Assembly: GCA_005223035.1 (NCBI GenBank)
Contig: NJBK01000004.1
Location: 1-40,576 of the forward strand
Direction: 5' to 3'
DNA from: Chloroflexi bacterium B3_Chlor
Lineage (GTDB): Bacteria > Chloroflexota > Anaerolineae > UBA7937 > B3-Chlor
Length of the DNA: 40,576 bases
Under the pieces are notes generated by a model. It had not been told where the DNA came from. It saw nothing but the letters and a program-made list of their open reading frames with translations, and searched no databases. Shown here in pieces: positions 16,888 through 24,949 of this stretch (position 1 is its first letter; each line of letters starts with the position of its first letter). The position numbers and the translations under genes were made by a program.

Positions 16888-17829
16888 ATGATAGAGGTTG
16901 AGAACCTGACCAAGTACTACGGTACCCTGGCCGCGATCAAGGATGTGAGCTTCAAGGTCGAGGACGGGGAGATCTTGGGCTTTCTTGGACCCAACGCGGC
17001 AGGGAAGACCACGACCATGCGTATCCTTACGGGCTTTATGCCTCCGAGTTCCGGTGCGGCGAGGGTTGCTGGATTCGACGTTTTCGAGGACTCTCTGGAG
17101 GTCCGCAAGCGAATTGGCTATATGCCGGAAACAGTGCCTCTCTATCCCGAGATGACAATCTCCTCATACCTCAATTTCGTAGCCAGTATCCGCGATGTAA
17201 AGGATCGCGAAGAGCAGATAGAGAACATCATGGATACGTGCGATATTGCCCACTACGCGGACACGCAGATCGGGAAGCTGTCTAAGGGCTATCGACAGCG
17301 AGTGGGATTGGCTCAGGCGCTGGTGCACGATCCAGAGGTATTGGTTTTGGATGAACCGACGATTGGACTAGATCCAAAGCAGATCCTCGAGGTACGGGAA
17401 CTGATCAAGACTCTGGGCGGTGATCGTACTATCATCCTCAGTACCCATATCCTGCCCGAAGCGAGCCAGGTCTGCGGTCGAGTCGTGATCATCAACAAGG
17501 GAGAGGTCGTGGCGGAAGGCACTCCAGACATGTTGACCGCCGAGTTGCAGCAGGCTGAGCGCATATTCCTCCAGGTGCGTGAGCCGGCGCCGGACACAGT
17601 CAGTCAACTGGGCCAGCTGCAAGGGGTGATAGATGTCGAGGACAAGGGGGAGGGGAGCTATGAGATCGCCTGTGCCCTCGGCACGGATCACCGAGCTGAG
17701 ATCTCTTCGCTTGTGGTGCAGAGAGGCTGGGGGTTGCTGGAGCTACGGCGGGTGGGCATGAGCCTGGAGGAGATTTTCCTGCAGCTCACCACAGTCGAAG
17801 ACGAGGAACAATACGAGGAGGCAGCGTAG
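16888..17829 (+). CDS. ABC transporter ATP-binding protein (GldA/CcmA-like)
   Basis: A 313-residue ATPase with Walker A GPNAAGKTTT, Q-loop region MPETVPLY, signature LSKGYRQRVGLAQAL, Walker B VLVLDEPTIGLDP and switch His in LSTHILPE. Note Ala-Ala in the Walker A where GPNGAGKT is usual. A C-terminal extension of about 90 residues is typical of ABC-2 exporters. It would power the permease encoded next. ATG 16888 is chosen because GAGGAG (16875-16880) lies 7 bases before it; ATG 16882 is only 1 base away from that site. The stop abuts the next ATG with no gap. Confidence 0.92.
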   Translation: MIEVENLTKYYGTLAAIKDVSFKVEDGEILGFLGPNAAGKTTTMRILTGFMPPSSGAARVAGFDVFEDSLEVRKRIGYMPETVPLYPEMTISSYLNFVASIRDVKDREEQIENIMDTCDIAHYADTQIGKLSKGYRQRVGLAQALVHDPEVLVLDEPTIGLDPKQILEVRELIKTLGGDRTIILSTHILPEASQVCGRVVIINKGEVVAEGTPDMLTAELQQAERIFLQVREPAPDTVSQLGQLQGVIDVEDKGEGSYEIACALGTDHRAEISSLVVQRGWGLLELRRVGMSLEEIFLQLTTVEDEEQYEEAA

Positions 17830-18540
17830 ATGAAGAACATGATCATCATCGCTCAGAAGGAGCTAAGGGCCTATTTCGCCTCTCCAATAGCCTATGTGGT
17901 GATAGCCGCCTTCTTGGCCATCATGGGCTTTTTCTTCTGGTTGATCGTTTCCTTGAGCCGCGAAGCTTCTCTGCGGGGGGTCTTCGCCAACATGGCTATC
18001 ACCCTCCTGTTCATCGCCCCGGCGCTCACGATGCGGCTCTTGGCGGAGGAGCAACGGTCGGGTACCATAGAACTGCTCCTGACGCTGCCGGTACGGGATT
18101 GGCAGGTAGTGCTTGGGAAGTTCCTAGCTAGTCTGGCCGTTCTTGCACTGATGCTGGCTCTGACTCTCTACTATCCAGTTCTCCTTCTACGTTTCGGTGA
18201 CCCTGATCGAGGTCCCATCATCGGTGGCTATGTGGGGCTACTGCTGCTGGGGGGCTCCTTTCTTGCCATAGGAGTTTTCACCTCCTCTCTGAGTCGCAAT
18301 CAGGTGGTCGCTGCCCTGTTGGGGTTCGGAGCGATGCTTATCCTTTGGCTGATAGACATCGCAGGACGCCTCCTTGGCCCGCCCGTGAGCGATGTTGTGA
18401 CCTACATGTCGTTGTCTGATCACTACTTTGACTTCATCAGGGGGATCATTGACAGCAAGGATGTCATATTCTACCTGAGCGTAATGGCAGGCTTCTTGTT
18501 CCTGTCGGTAGAGACACTGCAGTTGAGGAGGTGGCGATAG
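17830..18540 (+). CDS. ABC-2 type permease (GldF-like)
   Basis: A 236-residue integral membrane protein with about six transmembrane helices. It begins IIAQKELRAYFASPIAYV, the standard opening of GldF/NosY-type permeases, and contains RLLAEEQRSGTIELLLTLPV, the conserved cytoplasmic coupling segment. It forms the channel for the preceding ATPase. It sits directly between its partners, with zero-base junctions at both ends, showing a tight operon. The exported substrate is unknown; GldF relatives are common outside gliding bacteria. Confidence 0.9.
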   Translation: MKNMIIIAQKELRAYFASPIAYVVIAAFLAIMGFFFWLIVSLSREASLRGVFANMAITLLFIAPALTMRLLAEEQRSGTIELLLTLPVRDWQVVLGKFLASLAVLALMLALTLYYPVLLLRFGDPDRGPIIGGYVGLLLLGGSFLAIGVFTSSLSRNQVVAALLGFGAMLILWLIDIAGRLLGPPVSDVVTYMSLSDHYFDFIRGIIDSKDVIFYLSVMAGFLFLSVETLQLRRWR

Positions 18541-20073
18541 ATGCGTGCGTGGTTACAGAGACTCGCCGTACCGCTGGGCGTGGCGGGGCTCCTGGCGTTT
18601 GCACTGGCTCTAACGATCTATCTCCTGACTCGAGAGTTGGACCTGCGTGTGGAGGTTCTCCTGGGGGTGGGCGTGGTGCTTCTGGCTTTGGTAGCTGTAG
18701 CCAGACCCGAGATGATAAGGACCGCCCTCACTGGCCGCACCGCCCGCTATGGCTCCAACATGGGCGTTTTCATCGCGGCCTTCATCGGCATCTTGGCCCT
18801 ACTGAACTTTGTGTCTGACCGACATCACCGCCGCCTTGATTTGACGGAGATGGGTGAGTTTACCCTCTCACCCCAGACGGTGCAGATCTTGTCCAATCTG
18901 GCTGAGCCTGTCAAGATCACCGCCTTCTTTGTGGAGGCGAATCCTCGGCGACAGAACCTTGAGGACTTGCTGGTCGAATACGCCCACCAAACGGACAGAA
19001 TAGACTATGAGTTTGTGGACCCTGATCTGGAGCCTTTCGTAGCTCAGCAGTACGGGATCACGTCCTACGGAACGATTGTCTTCGAGAGCGCGGGCAGGAG
19101 GCAGGATATCTTCGGGATCGACGAGCAGGATCTGACCGGCGCCATCGTGAAGGTCCGGCGAGAGACGCAGAAGGTGGTCTATTTCCTCACCGGGCACGGG
19201 GAGCGGGATCCGAGCGGCTATGACCAGTCGGGATACAGCGAGGTCAGGGATGCCCTGGAAAGAGATAACTACGTTGTCAACACAGTCAACCTGGCCATTA
19301 GCAGCACGGTGCCGGCGGATGCCTCGGTCCTGGTCGTGGCTTCACCCGGTTCGGCTCTGCTTGAGCAGGAGAGTGAGGCTATCACAGCCTACCTGGGTGA
19401 TGGTGGCAAGGCGCTGATCATGCAGGAGCCGGGTGCCGAGGTGAACCTGGCCGAGGTACTGGCTGACTGGAGCGTCGAGTACGGAGATGATGTGATCATA
19501 GATCCGGACCGCGCACTCTTTGGGATGGATCCTTTGTCGCCTGTGGTGGATCGGTTCACCTTCAGTGAGATCACAAGAGATCTTCCCAGTGTCGTTATCA
19601 GTACGGCCAGATCTGTGACTCGCACCGTGGAGCAACCGGAGAATGTTTCCATTCTTGCCCTGGTGGAATCCAGTGACGGTAGCTGGGGGGAGACCGACTT
19701 CGAGGCCTTGCGAAGGCAGGAGGCTCAGTTCGACCCTGGGCAAGACACGCCGGGACCTTTGGCGATGGCTATGAGTGTAGAGGTCCAAGGTACAGGGGCA
19801 GAGGCAGCAGGAACCCGCTTGGTCGTCTGTGGCGATTCAGACTTCGCTGCTAACTCCAGCCTTATGCTGGGGGGCAACGGAGACCTTTTCCTGAATGCGG
19901 TGAACTGGCTCGCCGAGGAAGAGGAATTGATCTCCATACGGCCCAGGCCGCCGGTGTCTCGCACGCTGATTCTCTCGCCAGGGGAGGCTCGCTTCCTTCA
20001 GTATTCTAGTCTCATCTTCTTACCGGCCGTCGTTGTGGTGGTGGGAGCGGCGGTTTGGTGGAGGCGGAGGTAG
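18541..20073 (+). CDS. GldG-family ABC transporter accessory protein
   Basis: A 510-residue protein. Transmembrane helices lie near residues 12-30, 38-56 and 75-92, then a large extracytoplasmic ABC_transp_aux (IFT52/GldG-like) domain begins at RHHRRLDLTEMGEFTLSPQT and runs to about residue 475. A final helix (SSLIFLPAVVVVVGAAVWW) is followed by basic residues. GldG-type proteins accompany ABC-2 permeases and are thought to form the periplasmic part of the complex. The start ATG directly follows the permease stop. The combination with a DUF4340 gene is a known conserved set. Confidence 0.88.
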   Translation: MRAWLQRLAVPLGVAGLLAFALALTIYLLTRELDLRVEVLLGVGVVLLALVAVARPEMIRTALTGRTARYGSNMGVFIAAFIGILALLNFVSDRHHRRLDLTEMGEFTLSPQTVQILSNLAEPVKITAFFVEANPRRQNLEDLLVEYAHQTDRIDYEFVDPDLEPFVAQQYGITSYGTIVFESAGRRQDIFGIDEQDLTGAIVKVRRETQKVVYFLTGHGERDPSGYDQSGYSEVRDALERDNYVVNTVNLAISSTVPADASVLVVASPGSALLEQESEAITAYLGDGGKALIMQEPGAEVNLAEVLADWSVEYGDDVIIDPDRALFGMDPLSPVVDRFTFSEITRDLPSVVISTARSVTRTVEQPENVSILALVESSDGSWGETDFEALRRQEAQFDPGQDTPGPLAMAMSVEVQGTGAEAAGTRLVVCGDSDFAANSSLMLGGNGDLFLNAVNWLAEEEELISIRPRPPVSRTLILSPGEARFLQYSSLIFLPAVVVVVGAAVWWRRR

Positions 20074-20078
20074 CCGCG

Positions 20079-20747
20079 ATGAAACTCCAACAGCGAAGCA
20101 CCATTATCGTAGTCATCGTTTTCGCCCTTCTGTTGGTTCTGGTCTATCTCGTGGAGATTCGGGGTGGCGAAGAGGCGCCCGGAGTAGGAGAGGGCAGAGT
20201 CCCGGTCTTTTCTTTTGCGGTAGAGGATGCCGTGCTGCTGGAGGTGACGGACTCGGATGCCGGCGAGACGGTGACTGTCAGGCGATCGGTTGGGGAAGCG
20301 TGGCGCATGGTGGAGCCCTTCGAAGCAGAAGCAGATGATACTAGGATCGAAGGCTTGCTCGGGAGACTGTCAAGGCTGGAATCCACCCGGGTGATACAGG
20401 GGGCAGACATAGATCTGCAGGCCTTTGGCCTCTCTGAACCTTCCTTGGAGGTCGAGGTGGGCCTGGAGAGTGAGGAGACCCAGATACTCCTGGTGGGGCA
20501 GGAGAATCCCGCTGGGTACTCACATTACGTTCAGAGAGAGGGACAGGAAGACGTCTATTTGGTGGGTTCGTCTACCGTCGCGGACTTGGAGCGGCTGGTG
20601 AGCGAACCGCCTGAGAAGCCCACACCGATGCCCACGGAGACGTTGGTGCCTACAGTGATCACTGCAACACCTACGGTCTCTGGGGCTGGGACGCCAACTG
20701 TCATATCTACACTGACTGTGAGGCCAACCTCTACGGCCGAGGAATAG
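20079..20747 (+). CDS. DUF4340 domain protein, membrane-anchored
   Basis: A 222-residue protein with one N-terminal helix (TIIVVIVFALLLVLVYLVEI) and an extracytoplasmic DUF4340-type repeat domain (EVTDSDAGETVTVRRSVGEA..RMVEPFEAEADDTRIEGLLGRL). The tail from about residue 177 is a Pro/Thr-rich linker. Full DUF4340 proteins are often longer with several repeats; this one is short. ATG 20079 is preferred over TTG 20055, since GGAGG (20066-20070) is 8 bases upstream and the TTG start would overlap the previous gene. It is last in the ABC operon. Confidence 0.82.
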   Translation: MKLQQRSTIIVVIVFALLLVLVYLVEIRGGEEAPGVGEGRVPVFSFAVEDAVLLEVTDSDAGETVTVRRSVGEAWRMVEPFEAEADDTRIEGLLGRLSRLESTRVIQGADIDLQAFGLSEPSLEVEVGLESEETQILLVGQENPAGYSHYVQREGQEDVYLVGSSTVADLERLVSEPPEKPTPMPTETLVPTVITATPTVSGAGTPTVISTLTVRPTSTAEE

Positions 20748-20821
20748 CTGTCCCGAATAGCTGGCATAATCCATGTGGAAGCGGATCGCTCTTTGCCGGA
20801 GCCGCCGTAGGGCCCGGTCGT

Positions 20822-21346
20822 GTGCCGGGCGAAGCCCTCCGCCACGGTGGGCACGACTACCTCCTCAAGCTATCCACGTCCGAGGAGATCTTGGCGAGCG
20901 TGGAGAAGGGGTTGGCCAAGCGCAGGCAACGGTTGCACCAACAGGCTCTGCTAAGACAGATGGGCGATATTGCACGTGAGCCAGCAGATCGAGATCTCGA
21001 AGTCAGCAAGGTGGCACCAGAAAGTCAGCAATACCCGCGCTTTCTGCGAGCTGGAGACTTGCTGCTGGACAGAGAGAAGCTCATAGCCACGCTCCGAGGC
21101 CACCCTCTCAGCCTGACTCCCAGTTGGTACAAGCTATTGCTTTGCCTCATGGAGAAGGCTGACAGCACTGTCAGCTTTCGCGAGTTGGCTCAGGCTATCC
21201 ACGGGGACGAGTACGAGGAGATGCTCGCCAGAGACGCGATCAGCACGCATTTGTGGCGTCTCCGGCGCAAGCTTAGCGCAGTGGCTGAAGGGAGGGACTA
21301 CATCATCAATGTCAGGGGCAGGGGGCACAAACTACTGAGCCACTAG
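20822..21346 (+). pseudogene. 5'-truncated OmpR-type response regulator
   Basis: A 174-residue frame that starts inside a receiver domain. ALRHGGHDYLLKLSTSEEILASVEKGL matches the last strand and helix of a receiver, and the phospho-acceptor Asp half is missing. A linker rich in Arg/Gln follows, then an OmpR-type winged helix (LSLTPSWYKLLLCLMEKAD...AISTHLWRLRRKL...IINVRGRGHKLL). The intact regulator at 36949 aligns along the whole length (ALRQGAHDYLFKPCKTVEL, GLLRQLEQYLAR, VRGVGYTIGE), so this is a shortened paralog. GTG 20822 has no convincing ribosome site. It could still make a DNA-binding protein without phospho-control, but loss by deletion at its 5' end is more likely. Confidence 0.7.
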
Positions 21347-21374
21347 CAGCCGTAGCACCTGCTCGACTGATCGG

Positions 21375-21410
21375 AGGGCGCTTGACGGTCTCGATGCCGT
21401 CAAGCGCCCT
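21375..21410 (+). terminator. Strong hairpin terminator
   Basis: A perfect 14-base-pair stem (21375-21388 with 21397-21410, loop 8) is followed by TTCTCCTTTTT. Confidence 0.8.
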
Positions 21411-21592
21411 TTCTCCTTTTTCTGGCTCGCGTCGGGATGGCTGACGAAACTGGAACACTTTCGTGAGGATGCTGGAAGAATTCGAGACGATGTTCTCCGG
21501 TATAGTAGTCAGTGCAGGGCAGCTCAGGGTTTCCCGATGGAGATAGCTTCAAACGACCATACCCGCAGCTGGCGGGTGGTACCAATGGCCTA

Positions 21593-21622
21593 TTGACTGA
21601 TTGGGCGACCGGACGGTATAAT
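21593..21622 (+). promoter_or_regulatory. Promoter in gene-free region
   Basis: TTGACT (21593-21598), 18-base spacer, consensus TATAAT (21617-21622). No convincing protein gene starts within 300 bases downstream. Confidence 0.65.
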
Positions 21623-21628
21623 ACAAGA

Positions 21629-21806
21629 TAGAGCCCAATAGAACAGAAGTCAGCGGGAGAATGCGTAACAGCAACTAGCATCAGAGAAGTCTCGCAAAGC
21701 ATAAACCAGTGCAGTTGCAGTATCTGTGGCGTCTATGTGCCTACTTCGATTCCCCAGCCACAAGAGCCGAGCCGAGAGGGCTTGAGCGTTGTCGGTTCGG
21801 CTCTTG
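21629..21806 (+). ncRNA. Candidate small RNA or long structured leader
   Basis: The segment starts at the predicted transcription start of the 21593 promoter. GCGGGA (21653-21658) can pair with TCTCGC (21690-21695), enclosing ATGC/GCAT (21661-21664 with 21677-21680). It ends in a 14-base-pair inverted repeat (21761-21774 with 21793-21806, one G-U, loop 18) lacking a T tract. No known RNA family is recognised. Confidence 0.3.
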
Positions 21807-22403
21807 TAGTTGAGGTTCGCTTGAGCAACCGCCAGATGGATGTACGTAGGGACATACTGAGGGAGGGTGAGTCAAAGGTCAGGACGATTGGGCGAGTGAC
21901 CACCTGGGGGAAAGCGATGCGCAGCGTTCGACCTGGAGGACTGCTGCTCGACCCGGAGAGCGGGGGATTGGGGGGAGGCAAACAGTATGTGTGGAAGAGA
22001 AGACTCGGAATCCCGTTGCTTGTTGGGGTTGGGCTGATGTTGACGGCAGCGGGCATTGCCTATGCCGACTTGAAGGCGGTGCACCGGGGGGACGGGTGGG
22101 ACGAACGTTCCAATCGCGAGCAGTACGCACACAGCCTGAATGACGTTACATGTGACGACCACTGATATTGAGTTGTGCTGGAGACCATCACTTGCATGTG
22201 ACTGCGCTGCCGTGCACGAGAAACCTCCGTCGAAGTTCAAGGCTCACTACTGCATCACCGAGGTCAAAGAATCAATGGCCTTGCGCCGCTGGCCCCTTTC
22301 CAGATTAGGTGTCACTGTTCAGCTACCCATGCCAGACACAGGACTTGTGTCGGCAATTGGACGAGAAGTCCAGCTTAGCTACCCGAAGGGTCGGAGGTAA
22401 TGG
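21807..22403 (+). other. Region without a firm gene before the signalling operon
   Basis: About 600 bases holding only one plausible small gene (21989-22165). Other frames, including one at 22140-22400, have no family features. A short TGGAC/GTCCA hairpin lies near 22357-22371, about 30 bases before the start of the receiver-PATAN gene. Confidence 0.45.
21989..22165 (+). CDS. Possible small exported protein
   Basis: From GTG 21989 the frame encodes 58 residues. It begins with basic residues (WKRR), then a hydrophobic stretch LGIPLLVGVGLMLTAAGIAYAD with a good signal-peptidase site after AYA, leaving a mature peptide of about 32 polar residues. GGAGG (21974-21978) is 10 bases upstream. The mature part matches nothing I know. 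It may be real or the chance end of a longer open frame that starts at 21737. Confidence 0.35.
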   Translation: MWKRRLGIPLLVGVGLMLTAAGIAYADLKAVHRGDGWDERSNREQYAHSLNDVTCDDH

Positions 22404-23468
22404 ATGACTGATAGGCGCATACTCGTCGTTGATGACGAAGAGAGCGTTGTCTTGACATACGTTGACGAGTTGGAACAGGCAGGATTCAGGGCACAGGGTG
22501 TCACTGACAGTGCCAAGGCGGTTGAACTATACAAGAGGGAGCGCTTTGACCTGGTGCTCGCCGACCTGAAGATGGCTGGCGTGGATGGGATGGGGGTGCT
22601 GCGAGCCATCATGGAGTACGATCCTGAGGCCCGGGTGGTGATAATGACTGCCTATGGAACGGTGGACATCGCCGTAGAGGCCTTAAAGACTGGCGCACGT
22701 GAGTTCATCAGCAAGCCCTTTGACATGGATGCATTGGTGGGCAAGCTCCGCAGCGTCCTGGAGCAGCAGACCGATGAGGCGGTGCGTGGCAATCTACGCG
22801 ACTTGGGGCTGGCTAGCATCATCTCGGTCAATTGTAACGAAATGAACCAAGCAAAGCTGGTAGTACGGCGTCAGGGTCGGGTGGGTACGATCCATTTTGA
22901 AGGGGGGACCATTGTCCACGCGACCCTTGATGATGAGGAAGGGGAGGGGGTGATCTATGAGTTGTTGTCTTGGGAGGACGGGAGGTTCTCATTGGAGCAG
23001 GGCGTTCCACCGCCCAAGCGCACCATAGAGGCGGACTGGACGGGTTTGGTGCTGGAGGCCATGCGCCGCATCGATGAAGGTACGGGGGAATGGGACCTGG
23101 GATGGGATGAGGATGAAGCCCAGCAAGAGGAGAACATGGATAGGATCGCCAAGGCCCTGGAGGCGCTGGAGGGAGTCGACGGCGTGGTCATCTGTTCGCA
23201 AGGCGCCGAGCTGCTGGGCCAGGCGACAGAGGGTGATGCGATCAGGAGAGCGATGTTTACTGCGTTCGTTGGGCGCCGTGCCGAGACGCTGGGTGCTCTT
23301 GTGCATGGCGACGAACTGAGGCAAGTCGCTCTGGCGTCAAGGGGGCGGAGCACGATCATCGTTCCATATGGACAGAACTACGCTGGCCTGTCTCTTGTTG
23401 AGCGAACGTCCGCTGAATCCGTGACTCAAGGCATCCAGACGGTTCTGCGCAGATACCGACAGGGATAG
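22404..23468 (+). CDS. Response regulator: receiver - PATAN (DUF4388) - roadblock/LC7 fusion
   Basis: A 354-residue cytoplasmic signalling protein. Residues 5-122 are a receiver domain with acidic pair Asp10-Asp11, phospho-acceptor Asp54 (LVLADLKM), Thr in VVIMTAYG and Lys in SKPFD. Residues about 128-230 form a PATAN/DUF4388 domain (GNLRDLGLASIISVNCNEMN...GTIHFEGGTIVHATLDDEEG...WEDGRFSLEQG). Residues about 248-352 resemble a roadblock/LC7 module (ALEALEGVDGVVICSQGAEL...IVPYGQNYAGLSLVE). Roadblock domains are known to bind MglA-type GTPases. The PATAN-roadblock part closely resembles the protein at 39348, next to the GTPase gene. ATG 22404 follows GGAGGT by 5 bases. First gene of a four- or five-gene run with very short gaps. 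Confidence 0.85.
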   Translation: MTDRRILVVDDEESVVLTYVDELEQAGFRAQGVTDSAKAVELYKRERFDLVLADLKMAGVDGMGVLRAIMEYDPEARVVIMTAYGTVDIAVEALKTGAREFISKPFDMDALVGKLRSVLEQQTDEAVRGNLRDLGLASIISVNCNEMNQAKLVVRRQGRVGTIHFEGGTIVHATLDDEEGEGVIYELLSWEDGRFSLEQGVPPPKRTIEADWTGLVLEAMRRIDEGTGEWDLGWDEDEAQQEENMDRIAKALEALEGVDGVVICSQGAELLGQATEGDAIRRAMFTAFVGRRAETLGALVHGDELRQVALASRGRSTIIVPYGQNYAGLSLVERTSAESVTQGIQTVLRRYRQG

Positions 23469-23479
23469 GGAGGACGAGA

Positions 23480-24496
23480 ATGATCTTTCCCAAAGGGCAA
23501 ACGCTGTATGAGAATCTCAACACCTCTTTCACCAACTTCAGCGAGTTGCTCCTGGATCTGAAAGCGAATGGCTTCATGGGCTACATATCGGTCAGTTTCT
23601 GGGAGTACGAGGGCATCTTGTTCTTGGACAGTGGCAACATCGTCAACGCCGTTGAGGAGAGTGGGGGGGCGAGAACCACTGGGCAGGAGGCTGTGGATGG
23701 CATCACTGGCAAGATCAACGAAAAGGACGGCACGATCAGTGTCTATGCTCTCTCGCCGGACGTTGTGACCATGCTGGCCAGCGTAGTGAGAAGCGAAGTA
23801 GTTCACAGGGATCTAACCACAGACTTCACGAGCCTGGACCAGTTGATCGCCAAGCTGCAGAGTCAAGGACATACCGGCTATGTCGAGGTGGCGTTGAAAG
23901 ATGAGAAGGGAGCTGGAATCATCTTCCTCCAAGACGGACTGGCCATCGAAAGCATCCTCTCCACCAATGGCAATGCTGTCTCCGGCGCCCAGGTCCTGCC
24001 GCGGATAATCGAGACAGCTTCCTCGGTGGGCACTGCCTTCAACGTCTACCGAGCCTCTGTGGCGGAGGCTTTTGAAGAGAGCGCAGCGGTGATGGCTGGT
24101 CTCGAGTTGCCTCAGTTGCTGGAGGTGTGGCAGGAGATCATTGCCTCCGTCGAGAAGACGATCGATGTGCGCTCAGCCAAAGGGCATTTCCTGAACACTT
24201 TCAAGGACATGCTCATCGAGAGAGCCGATGATTATCCCTTCCTCGACCCGTTCGCGGCGGAGTTTGAGTACAAGGATGGCCAGATCTCCTTTCATGGCTC
24301 ATCGGTGAAGAACTTCAGCCAAGCCCTGGGCGAATGCCTAACTGCGGCGATCAGCAAGCTGGCGGCAGAGGCCGAAACCGCCGGAGTGGACCTGACAGCC
24401 ACGATAAGGAGCGAGTTAGCTGCGGTGAAGGAGCGGCACGCCGAGGCTATCGACAAGTTCGCGCTGGCGGCGACCATGCCTGACCTCCTGCCCTAG
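23480..24496 (+). CDS. Unrecognised protein with two PATAN-like repeats
   Basis: A 338-residue soluble protein without signal or membrane segments. The N-terminal part has two repeats of one pattern: FSELLLDLKANGFMGYISV with GILFLDSGNIVNAVEE, and FTSLDQLIAKLQSQGHTGYVEV with GIIFLQDGLAIES near residues 115-155. The layout (helix, Gly-Tyr beta strand, FL.(S/D)G strand) matches the PATAN/DUF4388 logic. The C-terminal half (about 195-338) is mostly helical (LPQLLEVWQEIIASVEKTID...LAAVKERHAEAIDKFALA) and unassigned. ATG 23480 lies 11 bases after the previous stop with AGGGAGGACGAGA before it. Probably an adaptor or scaffold in the same pathway as its neighbours; no activity is visible. Confidence 0.7.
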   Translation: MIFPKGQTLYENLNTSFTNFSELLLDLKANGFMGYISVSFWEYEGILFLDSGNIVNAVEESGGARTTGQEAVDGITGKINEKDGTISVYALSPDVVTMLASVVRSEVVHRDLTTDFTSLDQLIAKLQSQGHTGYVEVALKDEKGAGIIFLQDGLAIESILSTNGNAVSGAQVLPRIIETASSVGTAFNVYRASVAEAFEESAAVMAGLELPQLLEVWQEIIASVEKTIDVRSAKGHFLNTFKDMLIERADDYPFLDPFAAEFEYKDGQISFHGSSVKNFSQALGECLTAAISKLAAEAETAGVDLTATIRSELAAVKERHAEAIDKFALAATMPDLLP

Positions 24497-24508
24497 AGGG
24501 GAAGGGAG

Positions 24509-24946
24509 ATGGAAGCGAGTTTAGCAGAGATCAATGGCGTGCCGGGGGTACGCGGCTCGTTCATCTGCGACAGTCGTGGTGAAATGATCGTCAGTGCTGT
24601 CGCGACCGGCCTCGATGCCGCACTCGACGGCGTCGGCCGCGAGGTGACTCAGACCATGGCAGCCCTGGAGATGATCGGAGAGGCGAAAAGCGAGTTGGAT
24701 TTCGCGTACTCGAGGACGCGAGTGGTAGTCCACGATCTGGAGAAGGCAGTACTCATTGTCCTCTGTGAGCCCAAGGTCGACATTTCCTTACTCAGGCTGA
24801 CTCTGAACGTGGTCACAACGCGACTGAAGGGGTATCGCGACATACAGGCCCAGCTTGACGCCAGGGAGGTTGAGAAGGAAGTGCTACGAGATGACATCGA
24901 TGACATGTCCTGGCATCTGCTGGAAGCACTGGGCGAAAGGAGGTGA
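24509..24946 (+). CDS. Roadblock/LC7 domain protein (MglB-like)
   Basis: A 145-residue protein. Residues 1-105 form a roadblock/LC7 fold: LAEINGVPGVRGSFICDSRGEMIVSAV, the central helix GREVTQTMAALEMIG, and the strand pair TRVVVHDLEKAVLIVLCEPKVD. A charged helix follows (AQLDAREVEKEVLRDDIDDM). MglB-type roadblock proteins act as dimers that stimulate GTP hydrolysis by MglA-type GTPases; the candidate partner here is encoded at 38744. AAGGGAGATGG covers the ribosome site. Twelve bases separate it from the gene before and three from the gene after. Confidence 0.8.
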   Translation: MEASLAEINGVPGVRGSFICDSRGEMIVSAVATGLDAALDGVGREVTQTMAALEMIGEAKSELDFAYSRTRVVVHDLEKAVLIVLCEPKVDISLLRLTLNVVTTRLKGYRDIQAQLDAREVEKEVLRDDIDDMSWHLLEALGERR

Positions 24947-24949
24947 GCA

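Noticed and set aside
21629..21760. Cyclic-di-GMP (GEMM-I) riboswitch, suggested by GCAAAGC followed by AAACC
   Set aside because: The two stems expected around these motifs do not form; a different pairing (GCGGGA with TCTCGC) is better.
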